Part shown: positions 12,156 to 20,852 of the stretch, in pieces
Layout: every line of letters begins with the position of its first letter
Position numbering within the stretch: position 1 is the stretch's first letter
NCBI RefSeq assembly: GCF_000469135.2
Contig: NZ_CP048117.1
Span: 1,215,501-1,279,500 of the forward strand
Length of the DNA: 64,000 bases
From: Bacillus sp. SB49
Lineage (GTDB): Bacteria; Bacillota; Bacilli; Bacillales; Halobacillaceae
Direction: 5' to 3'
Notes under the pieces: generated by a model
Databases searched by the model: none
What the model saw: only the letters and a program-made list of their open reading frames with translations
Told to the model about the DNA's origin: nothing
Made by a program: the position numbers and the translations under genes

Positions 12156-12761
12156 ATGGAACCGATTAAACAGCATACAGGACTTGTCTTTCCTTTAAAC
12201 AGGGAGAACGTAGATACCGACCAAATCATACCGAAACAGTTTCTGAAGCGGATCGAACGGCAGGGCTTCGGTCAATTCCTATTTTATAACTGGCGTTTCC
12301 ATGACGATGGGACGCCACGCGAAGACTTTTCTTTGAACGATCCGAAATACGACGGGGTCTCCATTCTCGTCGGAGGGGAAAACTTCGGCTGTGGGTCGTC
12401 CAGGGAACACGCTCCCTGGGCCATTCAGGACTTCGGTTTCAAAGTCGTCCTTGCGCCGAGTTTCGCCGATATCTTTTACAACAACTGCTTCAAGAACGGA
12501 ATTCTTCCGATTCAGATGCCGAAGCCGGTTGTGGATCAGCTGATGGAAAAGGCGGAAAAAGGAAAGTACGAGCTCAAGGTCGATCTTGAGAATCAAGTCA
12601 TCGATGACGGCGATTTAGAGGTATCCTTTGATATCCAGGCCTACCATAAAGAGATGCTTTTGAATGGTTGGGACGAAATTGCTGTGACGCTGACGTATGA
12701 GGATAAGATCGACCAGTACGAAAACAAACCAAAAGGAGTGAAGACGTTGGGGATTTCTTAA
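12156..12761 (+). CDS. leuD: 3-isopropylmalate dehydratase, small subunit
   Basis: A 201-aa swivel-domain partner of LeuC. The FNFGCGSSREHAPWA-type signature (NFGCGSSREHAPWAIQDFG) lies around residues 75-93, and RENVDTDQIIPKQFLK is at the N-terminus. GGAGG precedes ATG 12156. The 3' end overlaps the probable translation-start region of the ilvA homologue that follows. Confidence 0.96.
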   Translation: MEPIKQHTGLVFPLNRENVDTDQIIPKQFLKRIERQGFGQFLFYNWRFHDDGTPREDFSLNDPKYDGVSILVGGENFGCGSSREHAPWAIQDFGFKVVLAPSFADIFYNNCFKNGILPIQMPKPVVDQLMEKAEKGKYELKVDLENQVIDDGDLEVSFDIQAYHKEMLLNGWDEIAVTLTYEDKIDQYENKPKGVKTLGIS

Positions 12762-12772
12762 CGCTGGCTAAA

Positions 12773-13735
12773 GTGATGGATGCACAGGAACAATTACAGG
12801 AGGTGGTGCATCGTACACCACTTCAAACATCATCGACCTTCAATGCGAGAACCGGTCAGACGGTCTATTTGAAGATGGAGAATCAGCAGAAGACAGGAGC
12901 TTTCAAAATAAGAGGTGCGTCGTATAAGGTGGCTTGTTTGACGGAGGAAGAAGCGTCCTGCGGCGTGATTGCGGCATCCGCCGGCAATCACGCACAGGGT
13001 GTCGCTTATGCGGCGGCAAAACGCGGGATAAGGGCCGTTATCTTCATGCCCGAGCATACACCGAAAGCAAAGGTGGAAGCGACGGAAGGATATGGAGCAC
13101 GCGTCGTCCTGACAGGCGAGTCGTTCCAGGAAGCCTATCAGGCCGCTCTGATCGAACAGGAGCGGACGGGAGCGACATTCCTTCACCCGTTCGATGATTA
13201 CGAAGTTATGGCAGGACAGGCGACGGTGGCTGTCGAAATGCTTCAGCAGCAGCCCGATTTGGATCGGATTTTCGTGCCTGTCGGCGGCGGCGGGCTGATC
13301 AGTGGTATCGCCTTTGCAGCCAAGCAGCTGAAGCCGGAGATCCGTATCGTGGGTGTCCAGGCTGCCAAAGCGCCTTCGACGTATAACGCTCTTTATAAGA
13401 AAGGTCCGGAGAAGCTGACATCTGTTCAGACGATTGCTGATGGTATCGCGGTGAAGGAGCATGGGAAATTGACCTATACGTGCATCCAGAAATACGTGGA
13501 TCAAGTAATCACGGTGGAAGAACACGAAATTGCCGAAGCGATGCTGCTGCTTCTTGAAAGAGAGAAGACGCTGGTGGAAGGTGCAGGCGCAACGGCTCTT
13601 GCCGGTCTGCTTCGTACATGCGGTTCGTTGGACAATGAACATTGCGGTGTCGTTATCAGTGGTGGAAACGTGGATCTTTCGCGTCTGCCTTTGATCCGTG
13701 AGCTGGCTAATCCGAAAAGGATGGTCATCGCCTGA
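12773..13735 (+). CDS. ilvA: threonine dehydratase, short form without regulatory domain
   Basis: About 320 aa of a fold-II PLP enzyme that deaminates threonine to 2-oxobutyrate, the isoleucine precursor. PLP lysine in GAFKIRGA, the SAGNHAQG loop and the GGGGLISG phosphate-binding loop are intact. It lacks the C-terminal ACT-like domain of feedback-regulated IlvA (about 420-510 aa) and so resembles TdcB by length, yet it closes the ilv-leu operon. The start is unclear: family similarity (FLTLAKVMDAQEQ) extends upstream of GTG 12773/ATG 12776, the only AAAGGAG lies at 12732-12738, and no ATG/GTG/TTG is in frame close to it. Confidence 0.9.
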   Translation: MMDAQEQLQEVVHRTPLQTSSTFNARTGQTVYLKMENQQKTGAFKIRGASYKVACLTEEEASCGVIAASAGNHAQGVAYAAAKRGIRAVIFMPEHTPKAKVEATEGYGARVVLTGESFQEAYQAALIEQERTGATFLHPFDDYEVMAGQATVAVEMLQQQPDLDRIFVPVGGGGLISGIAFAAKQLKPEIRIVGVQAAKAPSTYNALYKKGPEKLTSVQTIADGIAVKEHGKLTYTCIQKYVDQVITVEEHEIAEAMLLLLEREKTLVEGAGATALAGLLRTCGSLDNEHCGVVISGGNVDLSRLPLIRELANPKRMVIA

Positions 13736-13746
13736 GATGACCGATC

Positions 13747-13779
13747 GAGGCAGTGGATAGTTTTCCCTGCCTCTGTTCC
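13747..13779 (+). terminator. possible terminator after ilvA
   Basis: GAGGCAG (13747-13753) pairs with CTGCCTC (13767-13773), followed by TGTTCCTTTT. A second, stronger hairpin follows within 25 bases. Confidence 0.6.
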
Positions 13780-13793
13780 TTTTAATCACAGTA

Positions 13794-13836
13794 AAAGAGC
13801 CCGGTCTCTGCAGTCAGAGATTCGGGCTCTTTGTGT
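13794..13836. terminator. bidirectional terminator between ilvA and the alpha/beta hydrolase
   Basis: AAAGAGCCCG and CGGGCTCTTT form an outer stem around an inner TCTCTG/CAGAGA stem. It sits between convergent genes and can serve both. Confidence 0.85.
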
Positions 13837-13840
13837 TTTC

Positions 13841-14644
13841 TTATTTCAGGAGATCAATCAGAAGCTGATTGAACTTTTCTTTTTCATCGTAAACCATCCC
13901 ATGGCCGCTGTTTTCAAAAGGGACGAGTGTGCTGTCCGGAATATTCTGGTCCATCACTTCTGAAAAAGCGAAGTCGCAGATTTCATCCTTCTTCCCATGG
14001 ATGAGGAGGGTAGGGACGTTTATCTGTCTGAGCTCGTCGCGCAGGTCTTCATCCCGCAGTGATTCGGCGCAGGCGATCGTTCCGTGCGCGGATGCCTCCA
14101 ACCCAAGACCGAGGAACCATTCTTCAAATGATACCGACAACTCGGAATGGTAGAAACCGGAGCCGAAGTCTTTCAAGGCGGCAGGGCGGTCATTCTTGAT
14201 CGCTTCTATCAATTCATCTACTTCCTCCGTTTCCATGCCGTACGGGTATCCGTCTCGTTTTGTAAAGCTCGGGGCAGCCGCGCCGGCAAGAATGAGATGG
14301 GCTAATTCCTCTCCGGCATATTTTGTTGCATAACGGACAGCGATCGGTCCACCCATGGAAAATCCAACGAGATAGAAGTCCTTCAGCTGCAAGTATTGGG
14401 TGACCGTCTTCACATCATGAGCGAGCGTATCATAATCGTAGCCGGAAGCCGGTTTATCCGATTTGCCGAAGCCGCGCATGTCGATGCCGATGAAACGATA
14501 GCCCTGCTTCGGCAGTTCGTTCATTTGGTATTCAAACATTTTATGGTTGAGCGGCCAGCCGTGCAGAAATACGATCGGCTGTCCTTCTCCGATATCCTCT
14601 ACATATAACTCTACCTGGTGATCTACTTCAATATAGTGGGACAT
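13841..14644 (-). CDS. alpha/beta-fold hydrolase, non-haem chloroperoxidase/esterase type
   Basis: A 267-aa cytoplasmic hydrolase without signal peptide. It shows the oxyanion-hole motif HGWPLNHKMF, the nucleophile elbow GFSMGGP (Ser near residue 97), and late acid and histidine positions (HGKKDEICDF and GHGMVYDE). The overall sequence, including IGIDMRGFGKSDKP, resembles the arylesterase/perhydrolase group. The natural substrate cannot be told. It ends at the shared terminator with ilvA and is divergent from the siderophore importer. Confidence 0.88.
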   Translation of the reverse strand: MSHYIEVDHQVELYVEDIGEGQPIVFLHGWPLNHKMFEYQMNELPKQGYRFIGIDMRGFGKSDKPASGYDYDTLAHDVKTVTQYLQLKDFYLVGFSMGGPIAVRYATKYAGEELAHLILAGAAAPSFTKRDGYPYGMETEEVDELIEAIKNDRPAALKDFGSGFYHSELSVSFEEWFLGLGLEASAHGTIACAESLRDEDLRDELRQINVPTLLIHGKKDEICDFAFSEVMDQNIPDSTLVPFENSGHGMVYDEKEKFNQLLIDLLK

Positions 14645-14733
14645 GTCGCAGCAAAACTCCTTTTTAATGAGATGCTAGGATTATTCCCTCTGCTCCATCA
14701 ATTAAACTAAATTGACTTTTTGTCCATATGCTA

Positions 14734-14796
14734 TTGACCTTCCACCTACTGGAGACTTTATAGTATTATTTGTAATAGATAATGATAATCGTTATC
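14734..14796 (+). promoter_or_regulatory. promoter and Fur box of the siderophore ABC importer
   Basis: TTGACC (14734-14739) and TTTATA (14757-14762) are spaced by 17 bp. Just downstream, GATAATGATAATCGTTATC (14778-14796) matches the 19-bp Fur consensus GATAATGATTATCATTATC at all but two positions. Fe-bound Fur here would block transcription of yclN onward. Confidence 0.92.
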
Positions 14797-14822
14797 AATT
14801 AAAAACAGGAAGAGTCGATCGT

Positions 14823-15776
14823 ATGAAGCGTAGGTATTTATTCATTCTTTTAGCGGTACTGTCTTGGTTATCGCTCGTCATCGGTGTTTCGGATCTGCCG
14901 ATGCTCCAAGTACATACATGGGATGAATCGCAGTGGAAGGTATTCTGGGTGAGCAGATTCCCGCGGCTCGTCAGTATCCTTATCGCCGGCATGAGCATGG
15001 CGATCGGCGGATTGATCATGCAGCAGCTGAGCAGGAACAAGTTCGTATCCCCGACGACTGCCGGAACGATCGATTCCGCACGGCTCGGAATCGTTGTGGC
15101 GCTTCTTTTGTTCTCATCAGCGAGCCCGTTAATCCAGACGTTGATTGCGTTTCTCTTCGCATTGGCGGGGACGATGTTGTTTATGAAGATTCTCGATGGA
15201 ATCAAGCTGAAGGACGCAATCCTCATTCCGCTTGTCGGGATCATGCTTGGGAATGTCATCGGTTCGATCACGACATTCTTCGCCTATCAGTATGATTTGA
15301 TCCAGAGCATCGGATCATGGCTTCAGGGCGATTTCTCAATGATTTTGAAGGGGGACTATGAGCTGCTTTATCTCAGTATCCCGCTTGTCATTCTCGCATA
15401 TCTCTTTGCGCATCGATTCACGATCGCGGGAATGGGCGAAGATTTCTCGAAGAATCTCGGGATGAACCATAAGCAGGTCGTCTACATAGGTTTGTTCATC
15501 GTCGCACTGATGACTTCGGTCGTTGTCCTGACGGTGGGATCGATTCCTTTTCTTGGCTTAATCGTCCCGAACATCGTCTCAATCTACAGGGGAGACCATT
15601 TAAAGAACAGTATCAGCCATACGGCGCTGCTTGGTGCATTATTTGTCCTCGTCTGTGACATTATTGGAAGAATCATTATTTATCCGTATGAAATCCCGAT
15701 CGGCGTGACGGTCGGAGTCATCGGAAGCGGTCTGTTCCTTTATTTATTGTTTAGGAGAAAAGCGTATGCGGCATAA
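14823..15776 (+). CDS. yclN: siderophore ABC transporter permease, YclN-like
   Basis: A 317-aa FecCD-type permease with about nine to ten membrane segments. The region SRFPRLVSILIAGMSMAIGGLIMQQ and the MQQLSRNKFVSPTTAGT stretch are characteristic of the YclN/FatD group that imports catecholate or mixed siderophores (YclNOPQ of B. subtilis imports petrobactin). ATG 14823 is chosen because the Fur box and AGGAAGAG site lie between it and the earlier in-frame starts. It overlaps the second permease by 11 bp. Confidence 0.92.
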   Translation: MKRRYLFILLAVLSWLSLVIGVSDLPMLQVHTWDESQWKVFWVSRFPRLVSILIAGMSMAIGGLIMQQLSRNKFVSPTTAGTIDSARLGIVVALLLFSSASPLIQTLIAFLFALAGTMLFMKILDGIKLKDAILIPLVGIMLGNVIGSITTFFAYQYDLIQSIGSWLQGDFSMILKGDYELLYLSIPLVILAYLFAHRFTIAGMGEDFSKNLGMNHKQVVYIGLFIVALMTSVVVLTVGSIPFLGLIVPNIVSIYRGDHLKNSISHTALLGALFVLVCDIIGRIIIYPYEIPIGVTVGVIGSGLFLYLLFRRKAYAA

Positions 15777-16713
15777 GTACAAATTCATTTTATTAACCAC
15801 GGCAGCTGTTCTGTTCATCGCTTTGTTCCTGTTCACAGATTTGCGGCATGTCGAATATGTCCTGCCGAGACGGCTCATGAAGGTTTCGGCGATCATCCTG
15901 ACGGGAGCGGCAATCGCCATCGCAACACTCGTGTTCCAAACGATTACGAACAACCGGATCCTCACACCGAGTATGATCGGTCTCGATTCCTTGTATATGC
16001 TGCTGCAGACGGCATTGATCTTTTTGTTCGGCTCAGCGAATCTGACTTTCTTAAACAACTACGTCAACTTCGGGCTGTCGATCGTTCTGATGATCGGCTT
16101 CGCGCTGATCTTGTATAAACTGTTGTTCAAAGGGGAGGGACGACCGATCTATTTCCTCCTCCTTGTCGGTATCATTCTAGGGACGTTCTTCTCGAGCCTG
16201 TCCTCTTTCATGCAGGTACTGATCGATCCGAACGAATTCCTTTTGATCCAGGACAAGATGTTCGCGAGCTTCAACAATGTCCAGACAGAGCTGCTGGTAA
16301 TCAGTGTGATCCTGCTGGTCCTTGCGTTCCTTTATTTATGGAGATTCATGAAATATTTAGACGTTCTGTCCCTTGGAAGGGATCATGCCGTCAACCTTGG
16401 GGTGCCTTATGATGCAGTAATCAAGCAGCTTCTCGGAATCATTGCCGTATTCATTGCTGTCGCGACTGCTCTTGTCGGTCCAATTACGTTCCTCGGCCTG
16501 CTTGTTGTCAATATCGCCTATCATTTCATTCCGACTTACCGGCACAGGGATTTAATGGCGGCTTCTGTACTGATCTCGATCATCGCCCTCGTCGCCGGTC
16601 AATGGATGGTGGAGCACGTCTTCACATTTTCGACGACGATCAGTGTCATCATTAACTTCGTCGGAGGCTTATACTTCATCCGACTTTTGTTAAAGGAGAA
16701 TCGATTACGATGA
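15766..16713 (+). CDS. yclO: siderophore ABC transporter permease, YclO-like
   Basis: A 315-aa FecCD-type permease, partner of the preceding one; together they form the membrane channel. Motifs include RRLMKVSAIILTGAAIAIA and TNNRILTPSMIGLDSLYML, matching the YclO/FatC type, and VGPITFLGLLVVN near the C-terminus contacts the ATPase in this family. Overlaps at both ends (11 bp upstream, ATGA downstream) show tight translational coupling. Confidence 0.92.
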   Translation: MRHKYKFILLTTAAVLFIALFLFTDLRHVEYVLPRRLMKVSAIILTGAAIAIATLVFQTITNNRILTPSMIGLDSLYMLLQTALIFLFGSANLTFLNNYVNFGLSIVLMIGFALILYKLLFKGEGRPIYFLLLVGIILGTFFSSLSSFMQVLIDPNEFLLIQDKMFASFNNVQTELLVISVILLVLAFLYLWRFMKYLDVLSLGRDHAVNLGVPYDAVIKQLLGIIAVFIAVATALVGPITFLGLLVVNIAYHFIPTYRHRDLMAASVLISIIALVAGQWMVEHVFTFSTTISVIINFVGGLYFIRLLLKENRLR

Positions 16714-17465
16714 ATGTATTATCTGTGTCGAAAACATACGAAAACAAAAAAGTGGTGGACGATGTCTCAATTGATATTCCAAAAGGTAAAATCACCTCGT
16801 TGATCGGGCCGAACGGAGCCGGAAAAAGCACCGTCCTTTCCATGATGAGCCGGCTTCTCTCAAGTGATACCGGTTCGATTATGATCGAAGGCAGGGAAGT
16901 AGAGGCGTGGGATTCACAGGAGCTTTCCAAAAAGCTCGCCATCCTTCGTCAGTCCAACCACCTCACTGTCAGACTCACAGTCAGGGAGCTTGTTTCTTTC
17001 GGCAGGTTCCCTTATTCGAAAGGACGATTGAAGAAGGAGGATTGGCAGAAAGTAGACGAAGCCATCGACTATATGGAACTCGAGGATATTCAGGATCAGT
17101 TCATTGACCAGCTTAGTGGCGGTCAGAAACAGCGGGCTTTCATTGCAATGGTCATTGCGCAGGATACAGAGTATATTCTGCTTGATGAACCGTTGAATAA
17201 TCTGGATATGAAACACTCAGTCCAGATTATGAAGGTACTCCGCCGGCTTGTCGATGAGCTTGGCAAGACCGTCATTGTCGTCATACACGATATCAACTTC
17301 GCAAGCGTCTACTCCGACTACATCGTCGCACTGAAGGACGGTAAAGTACGGAACCAGGGACCTGCCGAAGATATGATCTGCCGAGAGTGTCTGAGTGATG
17401 TCTATGACATGGACATTCCTGTACAAAACATCAATCAAAATAAAATATGCGTCTATTTCGCATAA
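16710..17465 (+). CDS. yclP: siderophore ABC transporter ATPase, YclP-like
   Basis: A 251-aa ATPase. Walker A is GPNGAGKST (residues about 31-39), the signature is LSGGQKQRAFIAM, Walker B is YILLDEPLNNLD, and the switch histidine lies in VVIHDINFA. It powers iron-siderophore uptake. It overlaps yclO by 4 bp and precedes the binding protein by 15 bp. Confidence 0.94.
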   Translation: MNVLSVSKTYENKKVVDDVSIDIPKGKITSLIGPNGAGKSTVLSMMSRLLSSDTGSIMIEGREVEAWDSQELSKKLAILRQSNHLTVRLTVRELVSFGRFPYSKGRLKKEDWQKVDEAIDYMELEDIQDQFIDQLSGGQKQRAFIAMVIAQDTEYILLDEPLNNLDMKHSVQIMKVLRRLVDELGKTVIVVIHDINFASVYSDYIVALKDGKVRNQGPAEDMICRECLSDVYDMDIPVQNINQNKICVYFA

Positions 17466-17480
17466 GAAGAGGTGGAGAAT

Positions 17481-18437
17481 ATGAAAAAATCATTAATAAG
17501 TTTGTTGTCTATGCTTACCCTTGTTTTATTGTTGGCTGCATGCGGAAACAGTGGAGAAGCGGAAGAGAAAGCTTCCGCAGATGAAGAGGGGAAGAAGGAA
17601 GAGGTTACGATTGAACACGAGCTTGGAGAAACGACGCTCGAAAAGAATCCTGAACATGTCGTCGTTTTTGACTTCGGTACATTAGACACGCTGGACTCTC
17701 TGGGTGTGGAAGTGACAGGGCTTCCTCAGATGAACATCCCTTCTTACTTATCCAAATTCGAATCGTCCGACTATAAGAATGCCGGGGGATTAAAAGAACC
17801 TGACTTTGAAGCGATTTATGATATGGACCCTGATTTGATCATCATATCCGGACGTCAGGCTGATCTATATGAAGACTTTAAAGATATTGCTCCGACCATC
17901 TATGTGGAGCTGGACGCGGAGAATTACATGGAATCATTCAAAGGAAATGTAGAAATGTTTGGTAAGATCTTCGATAAAGAAAAAGAAGCAGAAAAACAGT
18001 TGCTAGATGTCGAGGAGAATATGAAGGCCCTCCAAGAGAAGACAGCCGATATAGATGGGAAAGGATTAATCACACTATCCAACGGCGGAAAAGTAAGTGC
18101 GTATGGACCGGGCTCCCGATTTGGGATCATCCATGATGTATTCGGCGTCCCTGCGGTGGATGAAGACCTGGATGTTTCGACACATGGGCAGAATGTTTCC
18201 TATGAATATATTGCCGAGAACAATCCTGACTATTTGTTCGTCGTCGACAGAGATGCTGTAGTGAACGGAGAAGCTGCAGCCAAACAGACGATCGAGAACG
18301 ACCTTGTCAAAGAAACAACGGCATTCAAGGAAGATCAAATCGTTTATTTGGACCCTGACATTTGGTATTTATCCGGCGGTGGATTGACTTCCGTTCAGAT
18401 GATGGTGGATGAGATCGACAGTGCCGTCTCGAAATAA
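17481..18437 (+). CDS. yclQ: siderophore-binding lipoprotein, YclQ-like
   Basis: A 318-aa substrate-binding protein (helical-backbone type) anchored as a lipoprotein: the signal peptide ends in LLAAC with Cys21. The mature part includes HVVVFDFGTLDTLDSLG and NPDYLFVVDRDAVV, as in the YclQ/FatB group for petrobactin-like siderophores. ATG 17481 follows GAGGTGGAG; GTG 17472 overlaps that site. No petrobactin synthesis genes (asb) occur in the window; the siderophore locus here is of the NIS-carboxylate type 32 kb away, so the ligand is open. Confidence 0.92.
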   Translation: MKKSLISLLSMLTLVLLLAACGNSGEAEEKASADEEGKKEEVTIEHELGETTLEKNPEHVVVFDFGTLDTLDSLGVEVTGLPQMNIPSYLSKFESSDYKNAGGLKEPDFEAIYDMDPDLIIISGRQADLYEDFKDIAPTIYVELDAENYMESFKGNVEMFGKIFDKEKEAEKQLLDVEENMKALQEKTADIDGKGLITLSNGGKVSAYGPGSRFGIIHDVFGVPAVDEDLDVSTHGQNVSYEYIAENNPDYLFVVDRDAVVNGEAAAKQTIENDLVKETTAFKEDQIVYLDPDIWYLSGGGLTSVQMMVDEIDSAVSK

Positions 18438-18446
18438 GGGGGATTC

Positions 18447-18480
18447 GGAAGCGGGGGATCATTCCTCTGCTTCTTTCCTT
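18447..18480 (+). terminator. terminator after the importer operon
   Basis: GAAGC..GGGA pairs with TCC..TGCTTC around a short loop, followed by TTTCCTTC, 10 bases after the yclQ stop. Confidence 0.75.
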
Positions 18481-18521
18481 CTATTATAATAAATATAAAA
18501 AATGAGATAAGGAGGGAAGGG

Positions 18522-19343
18522 ATGAAACGGAAATTCACCATTGGTCAAATGTCGAAGCTGCATAACCTTCCCGTCAAGACTCTCCGTTATTATGATGAGA
18601 TCGACCTTTTTAAACCGCATGAAGTGGATAAGCGGACAGGGTACCGCTATTATTCCATAGATCAATTCGAGCATTTAAATACGATTCATTATTTAAGAGA
18701 GCTTGGCATCCCGTTGAAAGAAATCAAGGATGTATTTGATAGGAGAGATGTCGACTTCTTTTATCATCTGTTGAAACGGCAGGAAGAGGAAGCGGACCGA
18801 CAGATCAAGGCTCTTCAGAAAGTGAGGCGCCGGGCGCGCAACCGTAAGGAGGAACTGCAGTGGGCAAAGCAGCTGCAGACATGGAATGTACCGATTATTA
18901 AAAGAATTCCCGAGCGCCACATTCTGGAGTGGCGGGAGTGCATACGTACAAAGGAAGAGTTGGAACTTGCGCTGCGATCGCTTGAGAACAAGTGTGGGAA
19001 GCGTGCATCCATCTTCATCGGTGGTGTCGCTCTGACTGCGGACGTCGGAGAAATCAAGGCAGAGGACACCTATGCCCACCAATCGCTTCTTCTTCTCTCG
19101 GAAGAAATGGCAGATGGACCTCATGCCGCCGTCCTTCCAGACCAAGAGTATGTCTGTCTTTACTGCAAAGAGAAACGTGTGACGGTCAAGGACCATTATG
19201 AGACAATCTTCCATTATTTAAATGAGGAAGGCTATGAAGTGAACGGGGAGGCGATCGAGCGGGTGATCATCGATGATTATGTGACGAAAAACCCGGAGGA
19301 ATATCTCTCGGAAATTCAAATACCTGTAAGGAAGATACAGTGA
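18522..19343 (+). CDS. MerR-family regulator with C-terminal effector-binding domain
   Basis: A 273-aa protein. Residues about 5-75 form a MerR winged-helix domain (FTIGQMSKLHNLPVKTLRYYDEIDLFKP, TGYRYYSIDQFEHL). A long helix (80-120) follows as dimerisation coiled coil, then a GyrI-like effector domain ending EYLSEIQIPVRK, as in BltR/BmrR drug-sensing regulators. No transporter gene is adjacent, so its target is not evident; the upstream importer is closed off by a terminator. GGAGGGAAGGG precedes ATG 18522. Confidence 0.9.
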   Translation: MKRKFTIGQMSKLHNLPVKTLRYYDEIDLFKPHEVDKRTGYRYYSIDQFEHLNTIHYLRELGIPLKEIKDVFDRRDVDFFYHLLKRQEEEADRQIKALQKVRRRARNRKEELQWAKQLQTWNVPIIKRIPERHILEWRECIRTKEELELALRSLENKCGKRASIFIGGVALTADVGEIKAEDTYAHQSLLLLSEEMADGPHAAVLPDQEYVCLYCKEKRVTVKDHYETIFHYLNEEGYEVNGEAIERVIIDDYVTKNPEEYLSEIQIPVRKIQ

Positions 19344-19374
19344 AACCCGGGAATGGAACCGTCCCGGGTTTTTT
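19344..19374. terminator. terminator between convergent genes
   Basis: AACCCGGGA/TCCCGGGTT stem followed by TTTTTC, immediately after the MerR gene stop. Confidence 0.9.
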
Positions 19375-19381
19375 CATGTTC

Positions 19382-19582
19382 TTATTCACATTCAAAAAAT
19401 GTCACGCTTAGACCGGACTTCTCTATACGAGGAAGACCGCCGGCATCGTAGCAGGCATTTACGAGCCCTTCCACTTCCATATGAGAGGCCCGGATGTCCC
19501 ACCCGATCAAACCGCCGATCCCGATAACAATACCAGTGGTGAACATAGCGAAAACACGGCTTCTTGTCCAACGGATGCTCAA
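19382..19582 (-). CDS. small single-pass membrane protein, Bacillaceae type
   Basis: A 66-aa protein: basic N-terminus, one membrane helix (about residues 10-29), then an outside tail with two cysteines (VNACYDAGGLPRIEKSG...FFECE). The ACYDAGG...C arrangement suggests an extracytoplasmic disulfide. The start is TTG 19582, with AAAGG about 11 bases upstream. I recognise this as a family seen in bacilli but know no function. Confidence 0.65.
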   Translation of the reverse strand: MSIRWTRSRVFAMFTTGIVIGIGGLIGWDIRASHMEVEGLVNACYDAGGLPRIEKSGLSVTFFECE

Positions 19583-19728
19583 AAAAAGCCCAACCTTTCT
19601 TATAAAACTACTGATTCTCTACTTACAAGCATAATATTCCATTAGGTTGGGGGCAAGTCCATTTGGGAAAGAAAAGCAGGAGAATGCCTCTCCAAAGGAG
19701 AAATGTTTTTAAAAGGAGGGGATGGTCG

Positions 19729-20151
19729 ATGGCTTATGAACAAAAAACAAAGCCGACAGAGATGGATGTCGACAGTTTCATTGATTCCGTCGAGCAGCCG
19801 AGGAAGCGCGAAGACGCCAGGGAGCTTGTAAAGATCTTTGAGGAGACGACGGGTTATGAAGCCCGTATGTGGGGGGCGAGCATCATCGGTTTTGGGACCT
19901 ATCATTATAAATATCCGACGGGACATGAAGGCGATGCACCCCTCGTTGGATTCTCCCCGCGCAAAGCGAACATCAGCCTGTATTTTGCGACCGGAGATCC
20001 GGATCGCTCTGCACGGCTTGCGGACTTAGGGAAACATAAGACCGGAAAAGCATGTGTGTATATTAATAAACTCGCCGATGTGGACACCCTTGTTTTGAAG
20101 AAGCTGATCAGGCAGTCCGTCGCTTTTCTTCAGAAGACGTATCCTGAATAA
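19729..20151 (+). CDS. DUF1801 domain protein
   Basis: A 140-aa soluble protein, start ATG 19729 behind AAAAGGAGGG. The motif string EMDVDSFIDSV..YEARMWGASIIGFGTYHYKY, then VGFSPRKANISLYF and GKACVYINKL, is typical of the DUF1801/YdhG-like fold that is widespread in bacteria. Its biochemical role is not established. It probably stands alone, 110 bp downstream of a divergently read small gene. Confidence 0.85.
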   Translation: MAYEQKTKPTEMDVDSFIDSVEQPRKREDARELVKIFEETTGYEARMWGASIIGFGTYHYKYPTGHEGDAPLVGFSPRKANISLYFATGDPDRSARLADLGKHKTGKACVYINKLADVDTLVLKKLIRQSVAFLQKTYPE

Positions 20152-20272
20152 GTTTTTTTCGAAATAATTAGATAAATAGACGGGATTCCAGTTGAAAATA
20201 AACCGGAGCTCTTATATCATATTGACTATAAAGAGAATACGAGTATGGGATTTTTCTCAGAGGAGTGTAGCT

Positions 20273-20536
20273 ATGTTAAAAGAATCGGATTTTCCTACAG
20301 ATGAATTGAAAGAACAATGGATTAAAGTGCGTAATAGAAAGCTGGAAGAGATGGCACAATACATCCAGCGTTACTTCCATCTGATCAAAGTAAGGGAAAA
20401 CAAGAACAGCTACGAGGTCCAGGGGTATTTCTACCAGCCGGGATTCGGCGAAGTGAAGATGGCCTTCGAATTCAGCTATGAGAATGTGGCCAAGTTCACC
20501 GACCTCTTTGACGAACCGATTGAAGATATAAAGTGA
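20273..20536 (+). CDS. conserved-looking small hypothetical protein
   Basis: An 87-aa soluble, charged protein (MLKESDFPTDELKEQWIKVR...). ATG 20273 is preferred because AGAGGAG lies 9 bases upstream; a start at 20192 has no such support. No domain is recognised. The pattern (one amphipathic helix, then alternating strands) suggests a small alpha/beta fold. It is followed 25 bases later by a copy of the structured repeat. Confidence 0.65.
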   Translation: MLKESDFPTDELKEQWIKVRNRKLEEMAQYIQRYFHLIKVRENKNSYEVQGYFYQPGFGEVKMAFEFSYENVAKFTDLFDEPIEDIK

Positions 20537-20560
20537 GAGAATGGATTCTTGGAGGAGAGT

Positions 20561-20692
20561 AGGGCTACGGGGAATGGGACGCTTTCCACGGGGCGGCCGG
20601 TGAGCCTCCTCATCGCGTTGCTCTTCCGGTGTCTCACCTGTTCCGCTAATCCCGTTGGCGTCTGTCCATTCCCTTCCGCCCTTTGCGGAAAT
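20561..20692 (+). repeat. structured intergenic repeat, copy A
   Basis: About 130 bp sharing a near-identical core with 36931-37056: GGGACGCTTTCCACGGGGCG, then GGTGAGCCTCCTCATCGCG, then TCTCACCTGTTCCGCTAATC. The ends are complementary (GGGAATGG with CCATTCCC), and the inner GGTGAG pairs with CTCACC, so the whole folds as a long branched hairpin. It lies just downstream of a gene end. Confidence 0.85.
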
Positions 20693-20802
20693 TTTCCTTC
20701 AATCATTCGTTTCGTTATAAGTAAGATGAAATGGAGTTTAAAAGGGAACCGGTGTACTTACGTTATAAATATGGGTTTCTGTTTGAGTTTTGCAACAGTT
20801 TG

Positions 20803-20841
20803 AAAAAAAGCCTTCATCCCCAGTGGATGAAGGCTTTTTTT
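20803..20841. terminator. bidirectional terminator
   Basis: GCCTTCATCC/GGATGAAGGC with a 5-base loop flanked by A and T runs. It serves the minus-strand dehydrogenase that ends at 20853 and possibly the plus strand. Confidence 0.92.
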
Positions 20842-20852
20842 CATGATAAAGG

